Under the pieces are notes generated by a model that ran no database searches, had not been told where the DNA came from, and saw only the letters and a list, made by a program, of their open reading frames with translations. From positions 496,001 to 560,000 of the forward strand of contig NZ_JAEUGD010000042.1 of NCBI RefSeq assembly GCF_016775155.1: a stretch of DNA of 64,000 nt. Reading direction: 5' to 3'. Within the stretch, counting starts at the first letter, position 1. Every line of letters starts with the position of its first letter. This DNA is from Fulvivirga marina. GTDB taxonomy: Bacteria > Bacteroidota > Bacteroidia > Cytophagales > Cyclobacteriaceae. Below, one piece after another: positions 9,807-18,016 of this stretch. Position numbers and translations under genes: made by a program.

Positions 9807-10454
9807 TTGTACCCATATCAAATTAAATCTCTCGAAGATTTACCTGAAGAGGAATGGAAACCTCTTAAAGACTTTGAAGACTATTATGCGGTTTCCAATC
9901 TAGGCAGGATTAAATCTCTCGACCGCTACGTTAAACATAAAAGTGGAAAGCCTTTATTAGTACCCTCAAGGGTATTGAGTCAAACAGTTTATAAGTACTA
10001 TAATAAGTTTACAAAGGACCATACATATGCTCTGCGAGCGGCTATTTCCAAAGAAAATAAGCGTCACGACATACAGGTAAGAAGAGTAGTATACCAGGCA
10101 TTTGTCGGGGAACTTGACCCTAAACAGTGTGTAATCAACATTGACCATGATGGTTTTAATAACCGGGTGGAAAATTTAATGATGGTGCCGATGTCCGTGA
10201 AGCAGAAGCGTGTAACTGATAATAACCGTACCCTGTCATATCTTTCCTATGCAGACCGAAGCACTTTTAAAAAAATCGGTGGAAATAGACGGAAAGTAGG
10301 AAGGTATAACCGTAATGGTGATTTGGTGAAAGCTTATGATAGTATTGCAGAAGCTTCCAGAAGATCAGGCTTCCTTTATGATCATATTTTGGATGTTGCT
10401 AAAGGAAGAAGACCTCACTATAAAGGTGTTGTTTGGAAATACATGCGTAAATGA
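9807..10454 (+). CDS. Free-standing NUMOD4-HNH-NUMOD1 homing-type endonuclease
   Basis: The 215-residue product has a NUMOD4 domain (about 15-62; WKPLKDFEDYYAVSNLGRIKS), a degenerate HNH nuclease core (about 88-128; VRRVVYQAF, then IDHDGFNNRVENL with the DH and N residues), and a C-terminal NUMOD1 DNA-binding repeat (about 163-211; GDLVKAYDSIAEASRRSG ... WKYMRK). This order is typical of phage and intron-borne homing endonucleases. There is no intron or split gene around it, so it looks free-standing. A stop codon at 9801 precedes the TTG at 9807, and no ATG occurs before the conserved domains, so TTG is the most likely start. Origin by horizontal transfer is inferred. Confidence 0.85.
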   Translation: MYPYQIKSLEDLPEEEWKPLKDFEDYYAVSNLGRIKSLDRYVKHKSGKPLLVPSRVLSQTVYKYYNKFTKDHTYALRAAISKENKRHDIQVRRVVYQAFVGELDPKQCVINIDHDGFNNRVENLMMVPMSVKQKRVTDNNRTLSYLSYADRSTFKKIGGNRRKVGRYNRNGDLVKAYDSIAEASRRSGFLYDHILDVAKGRRPHYKGVVWKYMRK

Positions 10455-10505
10455 ACAGTGCTTTCTGGCATGTCGCCCGTGTTTGCTTAAAACCGGTGTA
10501 AAACA

Positions 10506-10540
10506 AAACATCCGCAACTTGAATAAAGCTGCGGATGTTT
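10506..10540. terminator. Bidirectional intrinsic terminator
   Basis: An 11-bp perfect stem (AAACATCCGCA, 10506-10516; TGCGGATGTTT, 10530-10540) with a 13-base loop lies between the convergent HNH and desaturase genes. The A/T ends of the stem supply a short U-tract in both directions. Confidence 0.7.
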
Positions 10541-10562
10541 AAATGATTTATTAAGCGACTGT

Positions 10563-11330
10563 CTAAGCGGCTTTTTTCATTTCACTAAGCTGTACTTCTT
10601 TATTTTTGACCAGCTTTATAATACCTACTTTATCAAGTAGTTTGATGACCTGATAGGTGGGGTCTATTTCATGCCACCTTACACCGAAATTAGCTCGGTC
10701 TCCATGCTTGTGGTGATTGTTATGATAGCTTTCACCCATCATGAGAAAGTCTATCGGTAGGAAGTTTTTAGAGGTATCACCCACCTTGAAGTTGGTATAG
10801 CCGTACTTATGGGCGAACCAGTTGATGATGGCACCATGAACAGGCGACATTAGAAACTGGATGGGTAGCAGTAGCCATAACCACCATACTGTAGCAAACT
10901 GCCAATAGACAAATACATAGGCCGCGCCCCACATGAGGCGTGAAACCCACGAACGAGCAAATTTGTCGAATGAAGACCATTCAGGTATATCACGAGTGAA
11001 ACGATCATCTACTTTTATAGTTTTATTGGTGATCCCTGAGTAAATGGTTTTTGTTTTCCACATCATCTTAAACAAGCTTTCATCGTACTTGGGAGAGTGT
11101 GGGTCATTGGGAGTATCTGCGTATGCATGATGCATACGGTGCATGATGCCATAGCCATAAGCGCTTAGGTAATTAGACCCCTGAAATATCCAGGTAAGCA
11201 CAAAGAATACCTTTTCCCATGTTTTACTCATGGTAAATGATTTGTGTGCTGCATACCTGTGTAAAAAGAAGGTCTGAAAGAAAAGTGACAAATACCAGTG
11301 CGCGATAAAGAAGATAAGTACTACTTCCAT
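10563..11330 (-). CDS. Membrane fatty-acid (acyl-CoA type) desaturase
   Basis: The 255-residue integral membrane protein has the three histidine boxes of the delta-9 desaturase family: HRYAAH at 24-29, HRMHH at 64-68 and HNNHH at 203-207. Hydrophobic stretches surround them (about 1-22, 40-60, 130-175). As a family these di-iron enzymes introduce a cis double bond into saturated acyl chains, so membrane fluidity control is the likely role. It is somewhat shorter than eukaryotic homologues but typical for bacterial ones. It is a single gene ending against the terminator at 10506-10540. Its exact acyl carrier cannot be read from the sequence. Confidence 0.9.
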   Translation of the reverse strand: MEVVLIFFIAHWYLSLFFQTFFLHRYAAHKSFTMSKTWEKVFFVLTWIFQGSNYLSAYGYGIMHRMHHAYADTPNDPHSPKYDESLFKMMWKTKTIYSGITNKTIKVDDRFTRDIPEWSSFDKFARSWVSRLMWGAAYVFVYWQFATVWWLWLLLPIQFLMSPVHGAIINWFAHKYGYTNFKVGDTSKNFLPIDFLMMGESYHNNHHKHGDRANFGVRWHEIDPTYQVIKLLDKVGIIKLVKNKEVQLSEMKKAA

Positions 11331-11548
11331 TAGGTTTCTAATTATTAAAAATTTTCAATAGTTGCCAGAGGTTGCTTTATGCCTTGATTTAGTTTCTATT
11401 GAACTAATAGGGTAGAATCGAAATATGATGACTACCTAAGACTTCATACAACCTCTTTTTTATAAAGACAGTAATGCATGTAGTTTGTGACAAAAAAGAA
11501 TATATTTTTTTGAGGGAGACATTATCTGCTCTTTTGAAGTGGCGAAGA

Positions 11549-12169
11549 TTAACTAAGGGAGTTGCTGAGTTTTAGGTTAATCTCTCTTTTTACATCTTTG
11601 ATGAAGTCTGCAGGCGATCCGAAATTACAGGCATTTTTAAAATTATCCAGAATGGAAGGACTGGAAGCTCCCATTTTTACCTTTCCGGTCTCTTCCGACA
11701 ATTTACCTTTAGCTCTGCTAAAAAGCTGTCGGCAATTTTCTTTTTTCTTATCAAAGATGAGCTGAAGTTCCTCATAATCAAAGTCGAACAATTCCCTCAA
11801 CACAAAAATACCTTTTTCCAGAGGTTCCAGCTTTTTATGAACGACATTGAGCGCAGCGGAAATTTCATTTTCCATATCAAACCTAAAGAACTCTTTTTCT
11901 TTATACCAGTCGATCAACTCAGAAGGACTTAAGTTTTGAAGGCATTCATCTTTTTTTCGTCTCAGGGCATCGAGGTGATTAATACAATTGTTGGTTACCG
12001 CTTTGATGAGGTAAGCTTTTGTATTTTCTATCTTCTCTGTATTAGCACTAAGCCATTTAAGAAACGTATCCTGAACAATATCTTCTGCATCAGCAATTGA
12101 ACCCACCATTTTTAGGGCGATTTGCTGGAGCAGCGGCTGATATAATGCTATGGCCTGACTTTGATTCAT
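11549..12169 (-). CDS. ECF-type RNA polymerase sigma factor
   Basis: The 206-residue product has sigma region 2 (motif DAEDIVQDTFLKWL, preceded by ALYQPLLQQIAL) and a region 4-like helix-turn-helix (about 115-160; LEPLEKGIFVLRELFDFDYEELQLIF). A C-terminal extension of about 45 residues (NACNFGSPADFIKDVKREI) goes beyond a minimal ECF sigma. No anti-sigma gene is adjacent. A longer start at 12205 would add MSCITIHRTFVV. I prefer ATG at 12169 because a TACCTTTG -7 element (minus strand, 12182-12175) falls just upstream of it. Its regulon is unknown. Confidence 0.85.
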   Translation of the reverse strand: MNQSQAIALYQPLLQQIALKMVGSIADAEDIVQDTFLKWLSANTEKIENTKAYLIKAVTNNCINHLDALRRKKDECLQNLSPSELIDWYKEKEFFRFDMENEISAALNVVHKKLEPLEKGIFVLRELFDFDYEELQLIFDKKKENCRQLFSRAKGKLSEETGKVKMGASSPSILDNFKNACNFGSPADFIKDVKREINLKLSNSLS

Positions 12170-12174
12170 TACCA

Positions 12175-12182
12175 CAAAGGTA
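12175..12182 (-). promoter_or_regulatory. Candidate -7 promoter element of the ECF sigma gene
   Basis: Read on the minus strand this is TACCTTTG, a TAnnTTTG match 5 bases before the ATG at 12169. No convincing -33 TTTG lies at the right distance, so the call is tentative. Confidence 0.35.
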
Positions 12183-12265
12183 CGATGTATAGTAATACAA
12201 CTCACTAAACTTGTCAGGATTAATTGTACTCCTTTTGATGTTTTGAGTGTTGATCAAAGTTGTTC

Positions 12266-13612
12266 CTAACTCCTTGCCGATAGTCGTTTGGTAAGAAAGT
12301 TAAACCGCCAGAACATAACTACTGCTACTATTGACAGACCTATGAGGAGTCCATACCAAACTCCCTCGGCGCCCATTCCTTGTTTGAAACCAAGGTAATA
12401 ACCCAAAGGCAGAGCAAGTACCCAGTAGGCAATGAATGTTAGGGCGGTAGGTATTTTCACATCTGCAAGGCCACGTAATGCCCCTAAACTAACTACCTGT
12501 ACACCATCTGAGATTTGGAAGAAACCAGCAATGATCAGCAGGTGAGCTGCGGTTTGTATTACTGTTTCATTATCAATGTATAATGATGGGAGAAAGTATC
12601 TTCCTGTGATAAAAATAGTAGCACAAGCAGCCATGAATACGACCACCATACCGTAAATAGTAAATGCTGCTGCACGCAGGGAAGGGATATCTTTCTGTCC
12701 TAACTGGTTGCCTACCCTTACGGTGGCTGCTGCGGACAAGCCTGAAGCCATCATATAGCTGATGGCTGCGAGGTTAATGGCAATCTGATGAGCTGCAAGA
12801 GCTTCGGTACCAATCCAACCGATCATGATTACGGCGAATCCAAAAGCACCAACCTCAAATATAAACTGAAAGCCTGCCGGTAGCCCTAGGCTTAACAGCT
12901 TCCTTAGCATCATTTTGCTGTATCGGCCAATGGCAAACCCAGGCCTGTAAGCTTTGAAGTTGTGCCCCGTATAGATGTATGCAGCAATCCAGAGGGCAAG
13001 AATGATCCGTGAAATGAATGAAGCCCATCCGGCACCGTTTAACCCCATGGGCTCCAAGCCTAACTTACCATATATGAATATATAGTTTAGTACTACGTTG
13101 ATCAGGTTAGATCCAATGACAATGATCATAGCCTGCTTAGTGTACGACAGCCCCTCGGCAAACTGCCTGAAAGTTTGGAAAAGCATAAGCGGGATTAGTG
13201 ATAGGGTAACAATGTTAAGATAAGGCAAAGCCATAGCTACAACATCTTCCGGCTGATTCAAATAGAATAACCCTTGCCCCCCTATCGAGATGATTATAAA
13301 CAGTACAATACCAGTTATGGTATTGATAAGTAGAGCATGCTTTAATAGTTCTCCGGATTTTTTCTTGTCATTGGCACCGTCTGCCGCTGCTACCAACGGC
13401 GTTACCGCATAGGATACACCAATGCCAAACATCAACAGCAAATGAAAAATAACATTGGCCAGAGAAGCCCCTGCCAGTGGTAAGGCACCAAGCTGACCTA
13501 CCATAACACTGTCGGCTACATTGACCATCATATGGCCCAGTTGACTTAACATAACGGGGTATGCCAGAAAGAAATTCTTCTTTAGATGCTCTGTGTAGTT
13601 TTGTTTGGTCAT
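12266..13612 (-). CDS. MATE-family multidrug/Na+ antiporter
   Basis: The 448-residue protein has about twelve hydrophobic segments and the MATE hallmarks PVMLSQLGHMMVNVADSVMVGQLG near the N terminus and the equivalent half-repeat beginning LPAGFQFIFEVGAFGF in the middle. Family members (NorM/DinF) export cationic compounds in exchange for Na+ or H+ across the inner membrane. Start ATG 13612 (MTKQN) is preferred to an upstream in-frame start at 13654, since the extra 14 residues are not hydrophobic or conserved in type. It is a monocistronic gene. The substrate is unknown. Confidence 0.9.
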   Translation of the reverse strand: MTKQNYTEHLKKNFFLAYPVMLSQLGHMMVNVADSVMVGQLGALPLAGASLANVIFHLLLMFGIGVSYAVTPLVAAADGANDKKKSGELLKHALLINTITGIVLFIIISIGGQGLFYLNQPEDVVAMALPYLNIVTLSLIPLMLFQTFRQFAEGLSYTKQAMIIVIGSNLINVVLNYIFIYGKLGLEPMGLNGAGWASFISRIILALWIAAYIYTGHNFKAYRPGFAIGRYSKMMLRKLLSLGLPAGFQFIFEVGAFGFAVIMIGWIGTEALAAHQIAINLAAISYMMASGLSAAATVRVGNQLGQKDIPSLRAAAFTIYGMVVVFMAACATIFITGRYFLPSLYIDNETVIQTAAHLLIIAGFFQISDGVQVVSLGALRGLADVKIPTALTFIAYWVLALPLGYYLGFKQGMGAEGVWYGLLIGLSIVAVVMFWRFNFLTKRLSARS

Positions 13613-13731
13613 TTGTTTTTGGTAGCCCGGTATTTGTAAAGGGGTGAATAACACTATTCAGAGGTGATGGGTAATGCACCTTCTAAGAATCAATGATATA
13701 CGAAAGGCTAAAGCCTTTTGTTTGGAAAATG

Positions 13732-14283
13732 TCAGTATCCTTTCATTCGGGCGACCTTTAATATGCCTGCTACACTCATACTATCGGTTATTTTCTGGTC
13801 CATTACCATATGCAATACCTCTTCAAAAGGAAGTTTTTTAAGAAGAAGGTCAGACTCAGATTCTTCAAGCTGCCTTTCGCCGGGTGTGAGATCAGTAGCC
13901 AGAAATATCAGGCCTTCTTCATCTGTTACTGAGTTGGATGTATGGAATCTCATAATCATTTCCCAATTGCTGGCAGTTAAACCCGTTTCCTCTTTTAGTT
14001 CTCTCTGCGCTGCGGCAAGTACATCTTCATGCATAGGGCCCCCACCTTCAGGTATTTCCCATGAATATTCATTGAGGGTATATCTGAACTGACCTACAAT
14101 CCATGTATTGTCTTCCTCATCCAAAGGGATAATCCCAAGAGCTTTATTTTTGAAATGTACCTTGCCATAAATGCCCTTTCCACCACCAGGGTTTATAATT
14201 TGGTGTTCTTCCACATTGATCCAGGGGTTGTCATATTTCTCTTCAGTAGATAGTGTCTGCCAGGGATTTTTAATTTCTTCCAT
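13732..14283 (-). CDS. NUDIX hydrolase (ADP-ribose pyrophosphatase-like)
   Basis: The 183-residue product carries a complete NUDIX box, Gx5Ex7REUxEExGU, in the segment from GGGPMHED to RELKEETGL (about residues 80-102). The N-terminal part (NPWINVEEHQI, then GIIPLDEEDNTWIVGQFR) is typical of the ADP-sugar pyrophosphatase branch, which cleaves nucleoside diphosphate sugars in the cytoplasm. It is convergent with nothing and divergent from rnhB. A TAGTTTTG box (minus strand, 14295-14288) lies 4 bases before the ATG. Confidence 0.88.
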   Translation of the reverse strand: MEEIKNPWQTLSTEEKYDNPWINVEEHQIINPGGGKGIYGKVHFKNKALGIIPLDEEDNTWIVGQFRYTLNEYSWEIPEGGGPMHEDVLAAAQRELKEETGLTASNWEMIMRFHTSNSVTDEEGLIFLATDLTPGERQLEESESDLLLKKLPFEEVLHMVMDQKITDSMSVAGILKVARMKGY

Positions 14284-14287
14284 GCTG

Positions 14288-14295
14288 CAAAACTA
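14288..14295 (-). promoter_or_regulatory. Candidate -7 element of the NUDIX gene
   Basis: On the minus strand the sequence reads TAGTTTTG (TAnnTTTG) and ends 4 bases before the ATG at 14283. No clear -33 element is visible. Confidence 0.35.
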
Positions 14296-14381
14296 TTAAA
14301 TCCGAAGATCGTATTTAGAGAGAGTTTATTTTTATTTCAAATTAGGCACAATTTGTAATGGAAGGTAAATTTCAATTACTC

Positions 14382-14412
14382 CTTGAGTAATTGAAAAGGA
14401 AAGTTATTTTTG
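14382..14412 (+). promoter_or_regulatory. Candidate promoter of rnhB
   Basis: CTTG at 14382-14385 and TATTTTTG at 14405-14412 are separated by 19 bases, a good match to the Bacteroidota TTTG / TAnnTTTG promoter. The -7 box ends 5 bases before the chosen ATG (14418), implying a very short or absent leader. Confidence 0.5.
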
Positions 14413-14417
14413 TGGGT

Positions 14418-15020
14418 ATGCTCCTTTCATATTTTTCAGATAGTAAGCTAGAGGCCGGATGTGATGAGGCGGGACGTGGCTGTTTGGCAGGTCCTGTTGT
14501 TGCTGCAGCGGTTATTTTGCCGCGAGATTATAAACACGCTGAACTCAATGATTCTAAGCAGTTGCCCAGGAAAAAGCGAGAAGCCATAAGACTGGAGATT
14601 GAAAAGGAGGCCATTGCCTGGGCGGTATCTTTTGTTGATAATTATGAAATTGACAAAGTAAACATCCTAAATGCTTCATATCTTGCTATGAATCGAGCAG
14701 TAGATCAGCTTAAAAGTGTTCCGGAATTATTACTAATTGATGGTAACCGGTATAAGCCCCATAACGACATTCCGTTCGAGTGTATTATTAAAGGAGATGG
14801 CAAATATTACTCCATAGCAGCAGCTTCAATATTGGCTAAAACTTACCGGGATGAGTATATGTGTAAGATTGCAGAGCAGCATCCCGAATATGACTGGCAT
14901 AGTAATATGGGGTATCCTACCACAGCCCATCGTGATGCTATACGAGTCCATGGGCTTACTGATTTTCACCGGAGGTCATTCAGGCAGCTGCCGGAGCAAT
15001 TAGAATTATTTGAACATTAA
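14418..15020 (+). CDS. rnhB: Ribonuclease HII
   Basis: The 200-residue enzyme degrades the RNA strand of RNA-DNA hybrids and removes misincorporated ribonucleotides. It has the type 2 RNase H motif CDEAGRGCLAGPVVAAAVIL (D16, E17), a further acidic motif LLLIDGN, and AAASILAKTYRDEYM. Length is normal. A TTG at 14391 would extend the frame by nine residues but lies inside the promoter region, so ATG 14418 is chosen. The gene is followed 36 bases later by the NRDE gene on the same strand. Confidence 0.95.
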   Translation: MLLSYFSDSKLEAGCDEAGRGCLAGPVVAAAVILPRDYKHAELNDSKQLPRKKREAIRLEIEKEAIAWAVSFVDNYEIDKVNILNASYLAMNRAVDQLKSVPELLLIDGNRYKPHNDIPFECIIKGDGKYYSIAAASILAKTYRDEYMCKIAEQHPEYDWHSNMGYPTTAHRDAIRVHGLTDFHRRSFRQLPEQLELFEH

Positions 15021-15056
15021 TTAACAAGGTCTTTTACTGGCGACCTGCATAAACAT

Positions 15057-15818
15057 ATGTGTCTGATATTATTTGCATATAAAACCCACCCTAAGTATAA
15101 ACTTGTAGTGGCAGCTAACCGAGATGAGTTTTATAGTCGTCCGACAGAACCTGCTATGTTTTGGGAGGATAAGCCTTTAATATTGGCAGGGAAAGATCTA
15201 ACAGCAGGAGGAACCTGGATGGGAGTCAGCAAGCAGGGAAAGATCAGCATGCTCACCAACTACCGTGACCTGAAAAATATTAAGCAAAATGCTCCCTCCA
15301 GAGGGCATTTAGTGTCTGATTTTCTTGAAAATGAAGTGAGTGCCTATGATTACCTGCAGCGGATAGCTAAGAATGGTAATCAATATAATGGGTTTAACCT
15401 AATTTGTGGAACAGTAGATGAACTCTATTATTATGGTAATTATAAGGCTGGGATATATCCCATCACTAGCGGGTATCATGGTCTTAGTAATGCATTGCTC
15501 GATACTCAATGGCCTAAGGTAGACAAAGGGATGAATAAGTTGAGGGAAGTATTAAAAGCCGTGAATATTGACCCAGGGCATTTGTTTGAGTCTCTTTATG
15601 ATGATATTAAGGCCCCTGAACATTTATTGCCAGACACTGGGGTCGGCATTGAAAGGGAAAGTATGCTCTCTCCGATGTTTATCAAAAGCCCTGATTATGG
15701 CTCACGGTGTTCTACAGTGCTTTTGGTTAGTAATGACAACGATGTCCGGTACCTGGAACGCACTTATAATACCACAGACTTTAGCTATATTGACAGAGCT
15801 TATGAGTTGACAGTGTAA
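15057..15818 (+). CDS. NRDE (TANGO2-like) family protein
   Basis: The 253-residue protein begins MCLILFAYKTHPKYKLVVAA followed by NRDEFYSRP, the defining NRDE motif, and continues with LAGKDLTAGGTWMG and MLTNYRD, all typical of the family. Cys2 directly after the initiator suggests an N-terminal-nucleophile-like fold, by analogy with other families. Eukaryotic TANGO2 is linked to lipid and haem handling, but the bacterial function is not established. It probably shares a transcript with rnhB. Confidence 0.85.
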   Translation: MCLILFAYKTHPKYKLVVAANRDEFYSRPTEPAMFWEDKPLILAGKDLTAGGTWMGVSKQGKISMLTNYRDLKNIKQNAPSRGHLVSDFLENEVSAYDYLQRIAKNGNQYNGFNLICGTVDELYYYGNYKAGIYPITSGYHGLSNALLDTQWPKVDKGMNKLREVLKAVNIDPGHLFESLYDDIKAPEHLLPDTGVGIERESMLSPMFIKSPDYGSRCSTVLLVSNDNDVRYLERTYNTTDFSYIDRAYELTV

Positions 15819-15823
15819 CGTAG

Positions 15824-16921
15824 TTACCACCCTCTTTCTTTTGCTTGTTCCTTTAGCATAATGAACGCTGCTTTATTCTGACCGTCATAAGTTCTTAGAC
15901 CCAGAGTCCTTAAGAATTCAATAAATTTATTTGCAGTGAGGCCATATGGACCAGCCAGTTGTTTGGCATCTTCAAGAGAAACATCATGGAGCCGTACCCA
16001 GTTTACTAGGGGTATCTGGGAGGCATGAGCGTCCCATGCCTGAAAAAACTGACAAACAAACTGAGCTTGTATCTGTTCGGAACTGGAGCAGGGGCTACTT
16101 GAGGGATATCCTACTTCCTGTAGGTATATCAGTTTATTTTTGAAAATTAAAGTTAGAGTGGCCAGGTCATTTGCAGGCACTTGCGGATTCTCTATTTCAA
16201 AGGTATTCTTTATGGGATAGTAGGTTACTCCCAATACATCCACAACATCAGCCAATGCAGTAAATACTCCGGCATCACTGAGGGGGCCATGAGTTAACCC
16301 TTTGTGAGTGGCAGTGAAACCTATTTTTAATCCTGGATATTGAGTGCCTGCGTAGTTGTTGATCTCCGAAAGGAAGGCCCCGTAATCACTCCGGAAATCA
16401 GGGTGCTCATTGCTGGTGTCATAGCCATCTATTTCATTGCCTACCTGGAGAGAGGTAAGCTTGTTATAATCAATTTTTGTAAATACGAAGTCTATTAGTG
16501 CCTTGAATCTACTTATCAAATCAGGATCACTAAATCAGGTAGTTTCGAGGTCTTTCGGTACAGTTTTTCATGTTAAGTCAATGGGCCGGATAGTTAGCCA
16601 GAACTTTAGGTTATTAGCCTCTATAAAACTATTGAAAGATGCCAGAGAGCCGAAGGGGTCTTCGTATGTCATGGGTTGCGGCTCCAGGCTTGTCCATAGT
16701 AAGTGCACACCAATGAAATCAATTCCTGCTTCTTGCGAAAGGGCGAAGTTGTTGAAAAAATCGCTTGACGAGGTTTCATCCAGCAGGTCCATGCCTATTA
16801 AACGGTTCCGCTTTGGGATACTTGTAGCAATACATTCTGTTGATTGAGGACTTTCACCGTCATCGGATGAACAACTAATAATAGAAATCAAAAACAGCAG
16901 GAGATAAATAACTTTTTGCAT
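15824..16921 (-). pseudogene. Lipoprotein glycoside hydrolase (clan GH-A-like) interrupted by two in-frame TGA codons
   Basis: One reading frame from ATG 16921 to TAA 15824 encodes about 365 residues but contains TGA at 16568-16570 (codon 118) and again at 16535-16537 (codon 129). Protein-like sequence continues between and after them in the same frame (LT-stop-KTVPKDLETT-stop-FSDPDLISRFK), so this is not a frameshift. The start is a lipoprotein signal (LLLFLISIISC, Cys17). The body resembles a TIM-barrel glycosidase: LQVGNEID looks like the acid/base glutamate after strand 4, and YLQEVGYPS like the nucleophile after strand 7. It is most simply a pseudogene. Downstream coding sequence has no other visible damage, so inactivation would be recent. 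Confidence 0.75.
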
Positions 16922-16990
16922 GAAACGAAGATATACTGATTGTGGTAACTAAATTTATAAAGAAATGGCATACTTATGCAAATAGACATA

Positions 16991-17022
16991 TTTGCGATTA
17001 ATCATATCTTTTCTTATTTTTG
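16991..17022 (+). promoter_or_regulatory. Promoter of the TetR-DUF559 gene
   Basis: TTTG at 16991-16994 and TATTTTTG at 17015-17022 are 20 bases apart, a textbook Bacteroidota promoter. The operator palindrome starts on the next base, as expected for autorepression. Confidence 0.65.
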
Positions 17023-17040
17023 AGACCAACCGGTCGGTCT
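17023..17040. promoter_or_regulatory. TetR-type operator palindrome 1
   Basis: AGACCAACCGGTCGGTCT is an 18-bp palindrome with 16 matching positions. It lies between the -7 box and the ATG at 17047, covering the expected transcription start. A related palindrome occurs at 18017-18030. Confidence 0.65.
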
Positions 17041-17046
17041 TTTGTT

Positions 17047-17994
17047 ATGGGATTACAAGAATTATCTACGAGAGAAAGGATTATACAGCAGTCTGCAGAA
17101 CTGTTTAATACTTATGGATACCATGGTTGTTCCCTCAGTCATATTATGGAAGCTACCCAGTTAAAGAAAGGTGGCATATATAATCATTTCAAAAATAAGG
17201 ATGAGATTGCCGTTGAAGCTTTTAGCTATAACTATAACCGGGTACTGAAGAGATTTAGAGAGAGATTGGATCGGGACGAAACCTCTTTCGAGAAGCTTAA
17301 TTCCGTGATAGATGTTTTTGTTTCTCTCATTGAAGACCCTATGGTAAAAGGGGGAGGCTGTCCGATATTTAATACAGCCATGGACTCAACAAACACTCAC
17401 CCTGAGTTAAAAGAAAAGGCTAGGGAGGGAATAAAGGGACTGACCAAATATGTGGAGATTAAGCTGAAGGAAGGAATAGATGCTGGTGAGTTCAGGCTCG
17501 ATACCGACGTTAAGGTTACGTCTACACTTTTAATTGCCACTTTAGAGGGAGCAATAATAATGTCGAGGGTAAATGACAATTATGGATGTATTGAGTTGGC
17601 TTCAAGTTACCTTAAAAACTATATCAAGGAAAAAATTCTGGTATCTAACGGGACCTCAGAGGGAGTCGTGGTTGAAGTATCTGATAATTACCCAAGTCAT
17701 TTGAACTCTGCCAAAGCTACACTTTGGAACTTCTTAAAAGAAAAACAGCTTGAAGGGCGTGATTTTCGTAAGCACTATCCCATAGGTGATAATGTTTTGG
17801 ATTTTTATTGTGTTGAGGAGAGATTGGCCATTAACCTGGATGAAAAAGAGAAGTTGAAAGCTGACGAGTCTGGTAATGACTTAGACAGTTTTGGTATCAA
17901 GATGTTGAGGTTTAGAAATATTGATATCTTTCAGAATATCAAGGTTGTTCTTGATGAAGTAAAGGCCAGCTTTAATAATACGGGCTCATCATAA
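17047..17994 (+). CDS. TetR/AcrR-family repressor fused to a DUF559 nuclease-like domain
   Basis: The 315-residue product has an N-terminal TetR helix-turn-helix (about 8-55; TRERIIQQSAELFNTYGYHG ... KGGIYNHFKNKDEI) and a ligand-binding domain to about residue 205, including GGGCPIFNTAMD (103-114). A normal TetR protein would end there. Here residues about 218-306 match the DUF559 pattern (ATLWNFL, GRDFRKHYPIGDNVLDFYC, then MLRFRN), a Vsr-like restriction-endonuclease fold. Residues expected in active DUF559 are changed: the helix glutamate is lysine (SAKATLW) and the ELDGxxH stretch reads NLDEKEK. It is therefore probably not a nuclease. ATG 17047 is chosen because an earlier TTG lies in the operator. 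It heads a likely operon with three lipid-type genes. Confidence 0.85.
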   Translation: MGLQELSTRERIIQQSAELFNTYGYHGCSLSHIMEATQLKKGGIYNHFKNKDEIAVEAFSYNYNRVLKRFRERLDRDETSFEKLNSVIDVFVSLIEDPMVKGGGCPIFNTAMDSTNTHPELKEKAREGIKGLTKYVEIKLKEGIDAGEFRLDTDVKVTSTLLIATLEGAIIMSRVNDNYGCIELASSYLKNYIKEKILVSNGTSEGVVVEVSDNYPSHLNSAKATLWNFLKEKQLEGRDFRKHYPIGDNVLDFYCVEERLAINLDEKEKLKADESGNDLDSFGIKMLRFRNIDIFQNIKVVLDEVKASFNNTGSS

Positions 17995-18016
17995 ACAAAA
18001 TTTTTTACTTACAAGC

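Noticed and set aside
13703-13718. AAAGGCT-AA-AGCCTTT palindrome as a terminator after the NUDIX gene
   Set aside because: No T-tract follows on the minus strand; it may be a weak hairpin only.
16535-16570. Selenocysteine insertion at the two TGA codons
   Set aside because: No SECIS-like hairpin is apparent, the positions do not match catalytic residues, and two selenocysteines 11 codons apart in a glycosidase would be without precedent known to me.
15824-16921. Two separate glycosidase genes, or a frameshifted gene
   Set aside because: Both segments share the same reading frame; only TGA codons separate them, so one interrupted gene is the correct description.
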